Positions 22,319 to 35,000 of a stretch of 64,000 bases of DNA are shown in pieces (the stretch's first letter is position 1; each line of letters opens with the position of its first letter). The translations under genes were made by a program, and so were the position numbers. This stretch comes from Oscheius dolichura (taxonomy: Eukaryota > Nematoda > Chromadorea > Rhabditida > Rhabditidae): the NCBI GenBank assembly GCA_932521035.1, contig OW051497.1:9238001-9302000 (forward strand), read 5' to 3'. The notes under the pieces were generated by a model. That model was not told the DNA's origin. It saw only the letters and a list, made by a program, of their open reading frames with translations, and did not search any database.

Positions 22319-23840
22319 ATGGTTCTCACCCAGGCATGCCTATGCCCGCTGCTCTCTACTGTTTTTGGATTGCTGGCCTTTTTTATAGGGTAACAGTGAC
22401 TGTACAGGAAAATAATCTTCTTTTTATTTGCAGTTATGCAATCGCTGTCGGGAAAAATCATGTTGATCCGTTTCTTCCCTATATCAGGTAAGAATGACTA
22501 TAGCGTCAAAAAATGAATGATAACCTTAGTGACTGCGGAGATCTTCAGCCTGAAAGCGGTATCTTTGGTATTCTGCTCAACTTCTCCAGCTTCTTTTGTA
22601 AATATTTTCCGATTATACCATCTATATCATTTTTTAGTATTCCTAACAGTTTACTTCATCTACCGTAATTTTGTTGTGTTTGAAGAAAAGGTACAAGGCC
22701 ATCACCTGGGCAAATGGAAATGGATTTCCGCCGTTCTTATGCTACTCGGAATGGTGTCTTCTGTAGGCGCGGCGATGGTAGCCAACTTCCAGGTAAGGAA
22801 CATTCTTTTTTTGCAACGGTTAAGCGATAAGAGGTGTCAGTATATCGCTCAAATGGGCTTATGTTATCTCAACCGGACGTCAGCAACCGCTACTGTTTGG
22901 AATGCCCAGAATTTCTTACGAATTGCATGTACCACGCCTTCTTCTCCACAATCTACGCATTTTAAAAATGCTCTTTTCAGGAAGGGGCCCAATTGGCGAC
23001 ACACAACACCGGCGCTTTTACGTTCTTCATTGGGATCTGTATTTACGCTTGGGGGCAGACTTTACTTGCATTAATCTACAAGTAAGGCTCTCATCTTTGT
23101 TTTCAAATAGCATCCATTTCAGGCCGAAACACGTGAATAAAAGTCTGACTATCTTCCGGCTCCTGTTATGCATTGCAATTACAGGTTTCTTAATATTCCG
23201 TAAGTTCTTCTCAATGGCTTCCATAATTCCTATCCTGTAGATATTGTCTGCCTCTGTTTTAACCCCTTCATCGAAAAAGATGCTGATGGAAACCGGCCCA
23301 AAAAGCCAGAAGTTCCTACAACTGGAATTGAAAGATATCCGAAAGGCTCACCGGTACCTACAGCTCTTTATGCCAACAAGTTTATTTCAGTTCTATTGGA
23401 ATCACATTGCCACGACACTTTCCGAATGGATTCTTGCCCTTCTCATTGAAGCGTTCATTGTGTCATACACCTATGACTTAGCCTTAACTTGCCTTGAATC
23501 TCCAACAGCACGGACTCACGAGTTGTTAAACCATAACGACCATAGCCACGCTGATATGGTAAAAACGGACCTTAAACTTAACATAGCTGCTTTCCGATCT
23601 TCTACTCGAATCAAGTGGCGCCTGTTGAGAGGCTGATGTCGCCTCCTGAAAATGTACCAATCATGAGGAAGCTACCGAGACTTGATACGTATGGAAGTTA
23701 CAACATAGTTGAAAAAGAAGGTATTGATTCAGCTAGACTTTCTTTTAACGAGTATTGCAGAAAGAAGAAGTACAACGAATTCTGCCCCGTATGATAGGAC
23801 TAAGATGGTCAGCAGTTACAACCAGTTCCAATACTTTTAA
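22319..23840 (+). CDS. DRAM/TMEM150/FRAG1-family membrane protein
   Basis: 328-residue multi-pass protein of the FRAG1/DRAM/Sfk1 family; vertebrate DRAMs sit in lysosomal membranes and promote autophagy, while TMEM150/Sfk1 relatives act at the plasma membrane with PI4-kinase. Ten exons close in frame: 22319-22389, 22434-22487, 22530-22597, 22638-22792, 22981-23081, 23123-23199, 23241-23353, 23391-23524, 23587-23720 and 23761-23840. The family signature is the loop YAIAVGKNHVDPFLPYIS followed by DCGDLQPESGIFGILLNFSS. Six helices follow the family plan, including SEWILALLIEAFIVSYTYDL near the end, matching the conserved E-W pair before the last helix. The hydrophilic tail is about 70 residues and ends SSYNQFQYF. 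Most introns are 37-60 nt. The exon 8/9 border is the least certain. Confidence 0.83.
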
Positions 23841-26067
23841 ATGAGGCGCGGCCATCAATTCCAGGGTACTATTTGTGTATTTATGTATAAAAATGCTTCC
23901 ATCTGTCTGTTCTACCCATTAACAAAAAGTAAACATAGGGAACCCCTTCCGTAATGAGCTTTCGTCCGTTATCTCTACCAAGACGGGATGGCGCATGCCC
24001 ACCATTTCTCCCTGTCTTGATCATTTCCTAATACATCAAGTTATTGTCATCGTCAAATTACCCTTGACGAAGTACCCGATGCGCCCAATATTGATACCGA
24101 TAGTGGTATAATCTCATGACGGGGAGTGATTGACTATTTCGGCTATCAATTGAGGCCACCACTGCGCACTTTACAGTGGTGTCACCGAAATTGCCGGCCA
24201 TGTTGATGGACGAGAGACAGAGATACTGAAAAAAAGAACTATCCATGCAAAGCTGGAGAGTGAGAGTGAGACAATTAATTGTTTGTACAGCAAGGGAAGC
24301 AAAAAACATCTCAATCTTCTACAACCTTGACCGGAAATTGGAGATGACAGGTACAAAAAAGAGATGATAAGATCAGTAAACGGGCAAACGACAAGGGAAT
24401 ACGTAATGATTACAAAAACTTTTCTACAGACCGTTCCGTGAAATTGCTTAAAATGAACCAGAAAATTGTGATTCTTCATCCATGTTCCGTTTTATTCCGG
24501 ATAGGAAAAGGACACGGTTTTCCCAGACGCCCTCCCCTTTATGAGCCACTGTTCTTTTGGACTAGCTGTCAGTGTAACCTTCTATGGGTCATGACCCTCC
24601 GCATTGTAAGAAAAACCAGGCAGCAAAGTTCTCATCTTCACTAGGAACAAAATTTATTGATAAGAAGAAGAGTAGCAAATGAATGCAGAGATTCTTCGTT
24701 CCCAGACACGCTCATCATTTTTTCAGCCCTCCCAAAAATAGCTTCAGTTGCCTAAGAGAATGGCTACTGCCTCCGTCTTCCCCCTGCCTGCCCTTATCAT
24801 GGCGCCATAAGGAATATCACCAACTAGAGACACTAGCCGGCACGATCTTGTTTTTTATACGGTTGATTGCCGGAACGCCCGAAAATGTCTGCCTAATGGC
24901 GGCTAATAAAGACGGTCTTCGAGTAAAAACCGTTTTCCCGTGAAGGAAAGATGGAATATTCTTAATATTGGGTCAAGTTGGATAAACATTTTTTCGTGGT
25001 CTCTCTGGAAAGACATTTATTGCCGATGGGACACGGCTGTCTCGTTGAATGATCCGAGCGATTGGCGCGAAACGAGCACAATACGTCTTTCTTACCTCCG
25101 CAGCCGCAGTCTGGCCTCTCAAATCTGATTATCTCTACGAAATTCAATGAAATTGCAAAATGTTGCAAAACGATGACAATTCCCGTCTATTTTGTCTATC
25201 CGAAGCGAAATGGCAGCTTATTAGAGCCTGGGAGATTGAAGATGGGGGCAGAAGAGCGATTCCAGCAATACAAAATACAAGCTTTAATCACAGTCTAGGA
25301 TTACAGCTAGTATTTCGCATTGATGGTCACGCAAAGAGGGGGAGAGAGAGTGTCAGAGAGAGTCGCTGCTGACAGTCGAGGGCGAGGCAACCGCTGATAA
25401 GCACTGTTCGTCCCAACTGGCAGCCGTACAAAGCACGCCCCTCGCGACCCCGAAAGGACGCGCACCCCCCTGAGTCAGCAGTTTTTCGGAGGATCCATGC
25501 TGAAATACAAGGCGACCCGTTACTTTCAACACTAATATTTGTTGTTGTGAAAATATTGGTTTTTGAAAATTCGCCGTTTACGTAAGCTGAAACTAAACAA
25601 AATATAAAATAAAACGATTTTCAGGAATTAGGTTTTGGAATGCGTTTACTGCTTTACTCTTATAAAAACTTGGCACAAACAAACTTTAAACTACGTATTT
25701 CGTTGTGTTGATTAACAGAGCATGTTGCCATTCTCACTCCAGAGTACACGCCTGGATTAGAGCAGATAGAAATGAACAGAATCCTTATACAGGAAGTAAT
25801 GAGAAACCATAATATCACGTCCTCTCGATTTGGTGAACTCTCTCGCTTGTATTATTCATATTCTCCAGAATATTCCAGCAGATCCGGCCCTTCAGCAAAG
25901 AAAAAGAAACCCACACGTGCAAAAAGAGTATCTTCTTACCGATTAACACTCATTATAAGGGAGCGAATTTTTTTAAGTTCAAGACAGATCAGATAATTAT
26001 CCTGGAGTGTCAACAGCCTTTATTTGTCTAGCAGCAACAGCGTGTAAACCATGACACAATTTACAAC
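23841..26067. other. 2.2-kb gap, no firm gene
   Basis: Open frames at 24058-24309 (minus), 24683-24943 (plus), 25062-25298 (plus) and 25772-25996 (plus) lack recognisable motifs and splice partners. A G+C-rich stretch lies around 25370-25500. Confidence 0.35.
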
Positions 26068-26780
26068 TTATCGTCCGAATCCAATGTTAAATGCGCGAGG
26101 GTCAATGATATTTCTTTTGGATTGGCCCAAGGACCTCAGGAGGGAACGGACAGCCTCCTCACGGTCAAAACGCTTCTTCATGTATGGATCAAAGCGCTTG
26201 AAGAATGGGTCAAATCGTTTGTACAGGGGATCGAAACGCTTGGAGAAAGGATCAAATCGCTTGTAAAGGTCGAATCGTTTCTGGAAGGGGTCGAAACGTT
26301 TGTAGACATCGAAGCGTTTTTGTAGGGGGTCAAAGCGCTTGTAAACATCGAAACGCTTGTCCATGGGGTCGAATTTCTTGTAGATGTCGAAGCGCTTCTG
26401 GTAAGGGTCGAACTTCTTGACGAAGGGATCGAACTTCTTGTAGATTTCGAAACGTTTGTCCCGGCGGTCATCGTCATCGGAGTCAAGGTCTACGGACCCA
26501 ATTTCCAGGTCTTCATTGTCTGGAAAACAATATGATATCAACCCGGAGATACACTGCAGCGTACAATTTTCTCCCGGAGCATCAGAGATGGGATCGCCTC
26601 TCTTTAGCTCTCCGTCAAACCTCTTCGATTCCGACAACCTGAAACAAATAATTTTATTTAATTCAGCAAATTTCAACTGTATTTCCTCCTCAAGAATAGA
26701 AAAAAAACTTACTCAGTTTCTTGATCTGCTGAGACGTGCAAAATGGACAATGCGAAAAGGATGAAGCAAATTGTACCCAT
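26068..26780 (-). CDS. Novel multi-copy KRFD peptide precursor (putative neuropeptide)
   Basis: Secreted precursor of 212 residues, or 197 if an in-frame 45-nt intron (GTACGC..TTCCAG) near 26521-26565 is removed. Exons are 26713-26780 and 26068-26638. A signal peptide (MGTICFILFALSILHVSA) is followed by an acidic spacer (DLDSDDDDRRD). Then come about 14 tandem units with Lys-Arg or Lys-Lys followed by FD or FE: FEIY, FDPFV, FDPYQ, FDIY, FDPMD, FDVY, FDPLQ, FDVY, FDPFQ, FDLY, FDPFS, FDPLY, FDPFF and FDPYM. The last FD unit is longer (FDREEAVRSLLRSLGQS). After another KR the protein ends NIIDPRAFNIGF-G-R, which would give a C-terminally amidated peptide. Dibasic-spaced tandem peptides after a signal sequence are the standard plan of invertebrate neuropeptide precursors. 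I do not recognise the family, and a structural repeat protein is the alternative. Confidence 0.75.
26163..26459 (-). repeat. coding tandem repeat of K(R/K)-FD units
   Basis: Direct repeats of 18-21 nt units inside the precursor, alternating mostly between a KRFDxY unit and a KRFDPxx unit, which suggests expansion of a two-unit block of about 39 nt. Confidence 0.85.
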
Positions 26781-29442
26781 GACCTGAAGAATGAAGATTT
26801 GCTCTACCGACGTGTGAGTAGAAAGATCAAGAGTGAAGATGGGAAATTAGGGAAAAAAGAAACTGATTGGATTATCTGTGTCATGTGTCTGCTTGTCACA
26901 AGGTTCTTATTTGCAAATAATGAAAAATAATGAGGTACTAAAGAGCAGCAGAGGATACTGGTTTGCACGGACTCTGAGTACAACAAGAGGAAGTCATCCT
27001 CCCAAGGAGGCGAGAGTCGCATCATTGTGTCAACGATTACATAAAGCCGCTGCACGCTAAGTCACGGTTTGACTAATTTTGAGCTTACTCCAGTGGAAAA
27101 CGAAGTTTTGTCACGCAAAGGAGTAGAAGATCTTCTGCTTCTCCTTTCTGTTAGTTAGAAAGTAGTTCCTGGTCGCCAGGAAGCAAACATCGGGCAAAGA
27201 TGTTCGAAGCAATACTTAGGAGGAGTTTATCTAAGAGTATAACTGATTTAAGCTGTTTGGCAAGAGTTCTCCACAGTTGAACAAAGAATAATCTGATCAG
27301 ATCCCAGAAGCGAATGTTTGTTGAAAGGAGGCAAAGCCAAATACACACCATGGCTACCCAATCTGCTCCGAGCAGAAGGAGGTAAGTTACGGGAAAAGGA
27401 ACTTTTAACGTCCTTGCAAACGGCTAATTGTAGTCCATTGTGTGGGAGTAGTTCTTTATGTCTGAGTTTTTTCTCTGCAGAGTTAATGCCATAAGATCTA
27501 CTTCCATTGAACTGAGCGCTTTGATCTTAAACACATCCTAGACTACAAGGAGAAAACCTTAATGAAATCACCTACAGTATGCCCACATATAAAATAAGAA
27601 CCTGTTAGAAGTAGGGAAGGGAGCTTTTTCAGAATTGTTAGCTCCGAATAACCACAGCAAACGCGTCAGATGATAAAGAAAGATGTCCTTTTAGGGGACA
27701 AATAGGTGATCAGAGAGGAAGAAGGCAATCACCTCCAGTGGATGGCACATACTGATAAATGACGAGTGGACCGAAACAATATGAGCATGCGGGTGGATTC
27801 ATTACCGGTTGGATATTGGACTGAAGGGCCTTTGACATGGGGGAGGTGGAGGGCGTGGCAAGGAAAACGGGTTTAATTAACAAAACTGTAGGTTAGTCCC
27901 GTGCCCATCTCAGAGTCAAAACGAGGCGTAAGCAAGGAACCTGACGAATTGTTCCCACGAACGCTTTTTTCATTAACATTAGAGGGGGATGTGTATGGAA
28001 AATATGGCATGTCCTCGAGGGGTTTAATTGTTAATTTAGGGAAGGAAAAGCCCTCCTCGACGGGGAAGAAGTCAATCCGGGAGAGGGGAACTGAAAATTG
28101 CATCCTTTTCAAGCAAATGAAGGGCATTGGGTTGGTTTTGATAAAGTTATGACTATGGTAGGGATGATCTCAAGAGGCTTCAGTACTAAAGAACACTAAA
28201 AACTCGCTGCGATACAGACGGAGAGTTCGAAGACTGAAGCAGTGAGGCGTGGAGAAGGACGAGCCTCATAATAACCTACCGCTGGATTGCTAAGCGATTG
28301 GAATTATTAGAAATTCCCATAAACAAAAGTACATTAAACACTGCTCCTTACGTATTATAATAAATTCTTGCAAAACGGGTGTTTATCACAAAAATTGTTA
28401 TGTAGAGCCTTCCTTCTCTTTCTAAATACTAATACGTGTGGATGACGCCGTGGGTGAGGAGCATGGTTGTGACACAGAAATAAATGAAGCTAACTTATAC
28501 TGCAACTTGATTTTGCCACTTATATTGTGTGTCCTTTTAAAGGGGGTGGGACGACAAACCAAACTGGGTCCAGAATCACATCATTCCGGAACATCTTTGG
28601 GGATATTTGTGGAGCCGACCTACTGACCCGCACATAACCAAGTCCTGGTTCACCACCACCAATAAATGACGCCATTGTGGTCAAAGAAAATTACTAAAAG
28701 GATTAGAGCTCACCTTCCAGAGAACAATGTTTACAACTGAATAAGTTAAGAGAAACGACTAAGTAGAAGGAGTGGGCGCTTACGCTTTCTAGCAGGATTT
28801 TCACTCTGTGACCTCTACAACCCCTGCAGAAACACAAACAACACCGCTTCTTGATGAATATTCTTCAACTAAAGAGATTTCTTATTTTTCAAGAGTAAGA
28901 ATAGCTCTCACAAGAGATTCGAGTTCTGCAAAACACTGTGAGAAAGATGGATGTGCATATTGTGTATAATATGGTGGAATGCGGAGCTGGTATTACTAGC
29001 AAGAAGGAACAGCCGGATACAGATTTAGCAAAAAACTAGAAAGTTTTAGTTAAAGAAAATGGGATAAAATTAAAGCTAGGTTTATACTGAAAACAAAAAG
29101 GGAAAAGGAAGAAAAATACTTTAATTGGGCAGGCGAACGTGATTATTTTTAACTTCGAGAAACTTCACTGAATTAATTTCCCACTTTCGAATTGTTTTTC
29201 ATGAATGACGTTTTCTAAATTTTGATATATTCACTGGGAAGTAGCGTAAAAGGGAGTTCTACGTAGCTACATTGAAAATGAGCGCGCAGAGCATTCCTTT
29301 AAAAAGAAGGCTTGTAAGAGACAGGGATAAAATCTCAAGTGAGAAAAACGAACACCCACTCAACGAAATAACCTATTTTTAAACATAGCCGGCTTTGAAA
29401 CTCTTTGATCAACGATATTCTAGTGAAACATGGTTATCGCCA

Positions 29443-29450
29443 TATATAAA
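29443..29450 (+). promoter_or_regulatory. TATA box candidate
   Basis: TATATAAA preceded by C and followed by GCAGCTC, a strong match to the TATA consensus. About 70 nt downstream is an ATG with only six codons (MEGSAS), and 20 nt further a 27-codon frame (29540-29623). Confidence 0.35.
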
Positions 29451-29539
29451 GCAGCTCGGCCATCATTTCATTATTGAGAATCGGAATAGGTAGAGAGGAC
29501 TAGAAGCAAAAGGCAACAATGGAAGGAAGCGCCTCTTGA

Positions 29540-29623
29540 ATGTTGGAATATGCAGCTATTGTTTTAAAGAACTTCTGCAGAAAAAGAAAAGATCCGGTGA
29601 TATTGCCCTTCCTGAAATATTGA
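29540..29623 (+). CDS. possible 27-aa micropeptide
   Basis: MLEYAAIVLKNFCRKRKDPV plus seven residues, downstream of a TATA candidate and after a six-codon upstream frame. Short length makes chance likely; kept because promoter and frame are properly ordered. Confidence 0.12.
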   Translation: MLEYAAIVLKNFCRKRKDPVILPFLKY

Positions 29624-30045
29624 CCTTTTGAGCGGATTATATTTGCTTCTTTATGCAAATATCGCGGAGGGCTTCTTGTTTCTCTTCCACTAACGTTTGG
29701 TTCACCATTTGTTGAATACCGGTTCTTCTTCTTCCACGTGGGCTCAAAACTTCTAACCTACAACCAACATATTGAGGTGTTCCCCTTTTCAGATGTTCCC
29801 CTCTAGCATTACTGCAAGCCGTAATAGACCGAGTAGTTGTTTCTGATTTCGAGTAGCTACAGTAATTCCAAAGGAAGGAGGTCTTCAGTGTTTTGGGCTT
29901 CGCTAAACGGGAACACTGCTGTCCCTGTGATGTGTTTCACAATAACCATCCTTTTTACAGTAACCATTAAAAAAAGAAATGATGATCAGCGACTTGTTCT
30001 GGACCACAGGCACTGTTGAGCCCGCCACCTGGAGTGTGACGAAAC

Positions 30046-30061
30046 AGACAGACAGACAGAG
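30046..30061. repeat. (CAGA)4 microsatellite
   Basis: Four tandem CAGA units in non-coding DNA. Confidence 0.9.
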
Positions 30062-32001
30062 ATCTCCCTATTATTACGGTAGGATTATATCTCAGACTTC
30101 CTTCTAGGCAAGTTCTTCCCTTCCGTATCGCATGCCCAATTCCAGGTTGTTAACACCCGCACAGAGCCTGTCAGTTGTCTGCAATTATCCCATCACCTAT
30201 GCTCACAAAGGGTAAACCACATCTTCCCCCAAGGAAATAGTCTCCGTCTCGTATTCATTGTCACATAATAAAGATTTTAAACTTTGTGCAAGCGTAGAAT
30301 GCAGCCACCAATAAATTAATTAAACGTAGCCCACCAAGCAAAGTAAGTCAGAGACTTACCGAGAGCGGATGACGTATGATATTGAAAACGGGCAGCTTGG
30401 ATATTCCACCTCCTGAAAGTTTTATAGTCGATGATCAAATTATTTTATAACGAAGAGGTTTGATGTGTTTTAAGCACTGATGATGCTTGTTTCCGATTTT
30501 TAGAAGCGCACACATCAGCACTTTTGGGGCTTGTCCTTGTTAGGCGATACAGATTTACGTAATTTAAGCAATCCCCCCTAGGTTCCTCTTTCATCTCTCC
30601 GGCTTCTGGGTAGAAATAGTCCCAGTTGTTTATTAGATCTGCTTTCAACTCGTTTACAGTATACAACATTTTAGTCTTCGTGCGCTGTCCTCTGAATTGT
30701 TCGAAAAAATATATCACGATTGGCAGATTTTGTTCTTTGTTGATAAATCAAAATTGAAATTTCCTACGGTAACTTTAATTCAGTGAGCTGCGTTTTTAGA
30801 GATTTGTGAACAAAGACCTCAAAGCTCCTAGACAAGCAAACCTTGCAAATATTGTTGATAATACTTTATAATATTTTGGGTAATTGCCTGAAGGAGTTAC
30901 ACGAATTGTTTGTAAATTAGAAAAGTAGCCGAACATCCCTGATGATGTTATTAGCTGTAGACAGGAAATGTAGTCGATCTCTTCTGCGAAACCGTTGAGA
31001 GTTCCTGTGAACTCCTAATTTAAAGCATATGAAATTTGTATCGGACGCTGGACTCCCAAGGCGTAGCCAGAAGACTAGCCGGTTGATGCTTCAATGGTAA
31101 GAAATATACTAATTGTTCTATTCGCAGTGCGATTCTGCTCTTTTTCCTGTTTTTGGTTGTTGCCCATTGGACACACTGGTTTACTCTCTCTGGCTACTAC
31201 TGGAATCACGCTACTCCATCCGGAACATATCTAATTCCAGAACCATCTGGAATCTTTCTTTCAATCTTTAGAATAATAAAAAAAGTTTCGGGCCTCTGCT
31301 TTTTCAGTCGCCTATCGGATTTCTAATTGGGATATTCGGGCGCAAAGCCGTCTATTCACACACCTAAAGACTTCGTTTTCACCAAACATCTTCCTTAGAC
31401 GAAACTAATTTGACCCATCTTCTCCTAGAACAAACACCATAGTTGTAGAAAGCACGAGAGAAAAAGATGAGTGAGCGAGTGAGAAACAAATCAGCTCGCA
31501 CTTTTAATTTCTATGTTCTTTTCTAGCGAGGGGGTACTCCTTTTAAGAAGAGCGGAGGCCTTCCGTTGCCTTAAGTCATCACACCTCGTTTGAAGAATTA
31601 GGGGATTCGCGAGGTTTTTTTGGCCGCTGGCGTGCTTATTTTATATTCTTTCTTAGAAATCACGACGATTACTCAGACCTGACTGCGACGTCCTTGCCCA
31701 AAAGAGCATATGCGCACATCGTGTGAAGATGATTTTGACCAGAGGACAATAAATGCAAAAGACGGAATTAGGATAGGATTATATTCCATGCTGCTAAATG
31801 TGTTGCAAGGGGAGCTTTAAAATCTTTGATGTAGTAGAGGAAACGGTGACGAGGACCTCGTTTTGGAGTAGGAGAAGAGGGCGGATATATGGGAACGCCG
31901 TGTTCAGGAACGGAGCCCACTTGAGTTTTTTTTTTTCTATAATCGGACATCATATGTCTCCGTACTCTCAGTTTTTCTTTTACTCTACTTGTTCTTTAAC
32001 A

Positions 32002-32033
32002 TTGTTCTTCTCTTGTTCTTCTCTTGTTCTTCG
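32002..32033. repeat. 12-bp direct repeat, about 2.5 copies
   Basis: TTGTTCTTCTCT repeated head to tail in a pyrimidine-rich stretch. Confidence 0.8.
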
Positions 32034-35000
32034 GTTGTTTTAGTCTGCTTGAAATGGAAAATAATAGTGTTTGCTGCAAGGCCATCCACATTCGTGTCAC
32101 CGCTCAAACTCTTCAATGTTCAATTTTTCAATAGGGAAAATGACCGATTTGGTTCAGACTTGTACGGCCATCTTCAAATGCTCAAAAGGAATTATTTAAA
32201 ATGGATTATAGAAGAATCATAGGAACAGTCTTCCCAACTTTCAGTTTCGACATTGGCTACCGTATTTTCCTATAAAATTCTCCCCCTTTTCACTCAGGAA
32301 TGATTCATTATTTTGGGCTCACTGTTCTTTATTTCCTGCTCCTGGTTATCTCTGTCCATCCTGAGAAATTTGTGTCTCATGACGATCCCTAGTCTCCATT
32401 TCACACGTTATGAACGTGGGAACCGCCCAAACGGATTCTATCGGTGATTTTCGAGCCCATTTCAGATCTCCGCGATCATGAACTAAAAATGTGATCTTTT
32501 ATGCACCATCTGATGTGTGAGAGTGAGAGAAAAAAAATGTTGACCAGTTGTTCATTCAGCCCTTTTTGACGCTGCTGGGCCCACTAGAATCCTTTACCAG
32601 GTTTTGCTGATGCCGCTTCTATTCCTCCAGGTAAGGCAGAAACCAGTCCCTCCAGACCCCGGCCGTAATTCTTAACCCCCAATCTTTGGTAACCCAGAGA
32701 ATAACTCATTCTTTGTCTCCAATTACGGAACAGCAGCAACCCAGGATAGAGTGGTCCGTGCACTCCATCATTCTCTTTTTTTATTGGCTTCCACATTAAA
32801 CAAAGTGAGACCAGTGGAACCTAGTTAACAAATAGAAACTTTATCGTCCCCTCTGGAATTAAATACATTAACTAGAAGCTGTTCCCCCCTTCCTGATGTA
32901 GGCGTAATGGGTGGGAGAGTTTGAGGCATAACATAGGGGCGGCGCTTAGAAACAGAGGGAGGACTGACCGCATTCTAACGACGCTACTGGCACGAACAGC
33001 TTCTTCCGTTATCTGCAGTCATGCAGCAGCATGTGAGTTTTTTCTCCTTCTCTTTTGGTCTTGTCGTCATGTTGATCCTAAAAAACTAGGGAAAAATTCA
33101 TCACCTTTTGTCTGTTGGCCACGTTTCCTCGTAGTGTTGGTGAACTTGCGTGGTATTCTTAAAAATAAGCTTCGTTTCCACCTTTGCTTGATTTTTCTAA
33201 CCAGCTGGTAGCATACAAATACGCAGAAAGGTCCTCGTATTTTGCAGAACGAGCTCTTCTGCATATAATCCTCTCGTATTACTTGAAACTCTCAGTTAGA
33301 AGTTGTCCAAATATTGTCACAGCTCTACCCAAAAAAGTCGACTAGTGGACATGAAAAGAGACAAGAACTCGGTTGAAATTCGAGCTAGTCCAACTTTTAC
33401 ACAGTCGCGTCCAGTGGGATTTCCAGTCGCACCTGGCACCTTCTCCAAATTCCTTTGTGGTCATCCTCAGATTCTATGACAAAGCTGTTTTACGCAAAAC
33501 AGGGCATCAGACGCTTTTATTCGCTATTTCGTGAATTTATTAACACCTACCAATGTCTCCGAATTTCTAGCGGGGGAGGGCGTCATTTCTGAATAATACC
33601 TTTTTGTCTATCCTCCCTTGAGAATAGAGACCTTACCCTAGTACAAATTATGATGGGTCATTTCCAAATGAGGAACTAAGCTGGACTCATTTGATCTGCT
33701 ATTCTGTGAATTCTCTCTGTTTCCATTCTTTTCCTTTGGATGCTAATCAGTGCCGTCAGACAAAGTTGAAAGTGTCGTCAAGTCTCTTCCGTTGTAAATA
33801 GAAGATTTGGGTCCAAACTGGGGGTATCGGGAGACGGGATCAATCTGTCCATTCGGTCCCTCCGATGATGCTAATTTTGGGCGTTGAAATTCTTTATAAT
33901 ATAGCTTATTAAATGCCAGTCAAAATATGTCTGTGACTTACTTTTGACGGCATTTGTGATTTACTTTGACAGCTTGTCAAAGATTTCATACCTTTGGCTG
34001 TAAAGTCACACCCTTGCAAAACACTAGCCTCGTGCTCTTCGCGCTTTCTTCCACGACAAATCCAGTATAAATTTGTTTTTGTGGATCCTATTCAAAGCAC
34101 TTTTTGGATAGCTGGCGCCTACCAAACTAGGTTGTCTCGTCATTTAGTTAATGCAATTGTTCCCTTGGATGTGCGAGAAAGTCACACGCTTCTGCAACAA
34201 CTGTGTGGGCAATCATAACCCAATCTTGGTACCAATTCAATTCTGCACGGAGCTGAAAACCTGGAAATCTGAAACCCACAAAGAGCCGCAGGGAGTAGGG
34301 GAACACGTTTCCATTTTATTGTTTTGTCTAAGGGGAACTCGACAGCCGTCTTGTCACTCTCCCTTATACTTTCTAATATTCGAAGACGGTAAACTTCCTG
34401 CTTCTGGACTCGTTTGCCTCCTCTTTTAAAGACCTTAAGATAGTCAACACGATGAAATACCCCCTCCTCGTCAGATATTTATGTCTATCCCCCTAGTTCT
34501 TAGATACATTAGGATGTAGCTCGTTTTTCACTGACACCAATTATCCCGGCTAAATCGACACACTGATTTTTGAGAATTAGCCCCTGTGTGTTGGTCTCTT
34601 CCAGAAGAACAAAATAAGCTTTCTCCTAATAATAACAGCGCGCCTCTTGATGCTGAAGTATCCGTGATGAACAATGCGAATCTTCCCGCTGAAGTGCTCA
34701 TTGGTAGCTGCTTCAATACAAGGTTTTAAACCTATGAAGGAAACCCCGCGCGAATCACGAAAACCCCACGCAGACTCGAAAAAGAGTTAGTAATTGTCTG
34801 GTGAAAAGAAAGAATGTCTATGGGCCTTTTCCGCCGGACCGAATCTTGTCTCCTTATTGTCTGTGATCAGTTGGGCGCAAAAGGTGATTTGTGGTTTACG
34901 CGAGGAGCACAGCTTCAGGGCATGTGCAGGGATTGGGCCTCATTAATGTGCGTCCTCGCACACGGCTCTACGCAACACTGTTTGGAGAATTTTAAGACCA

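Noticed and set aside
22517..23074. 185-codon plus-strand open frame
   Set aside because: It reads through introns of the DRAM-like gene; only the segment 22638-22792 is a true exon in that frame.
26163..26459. Regular short repeats resembling a CRISPR array
   Set aside because: Units are contiguous codons of one open frame in a eukaryotic gene, without constant repeat and unique spacers.
26122..26486. Antisense frames over the KRFD repeats
   Set aside because: They are by-products of the repeated codons; the minus-strand frame has the signal peptide, dibasic sites and splice junction.
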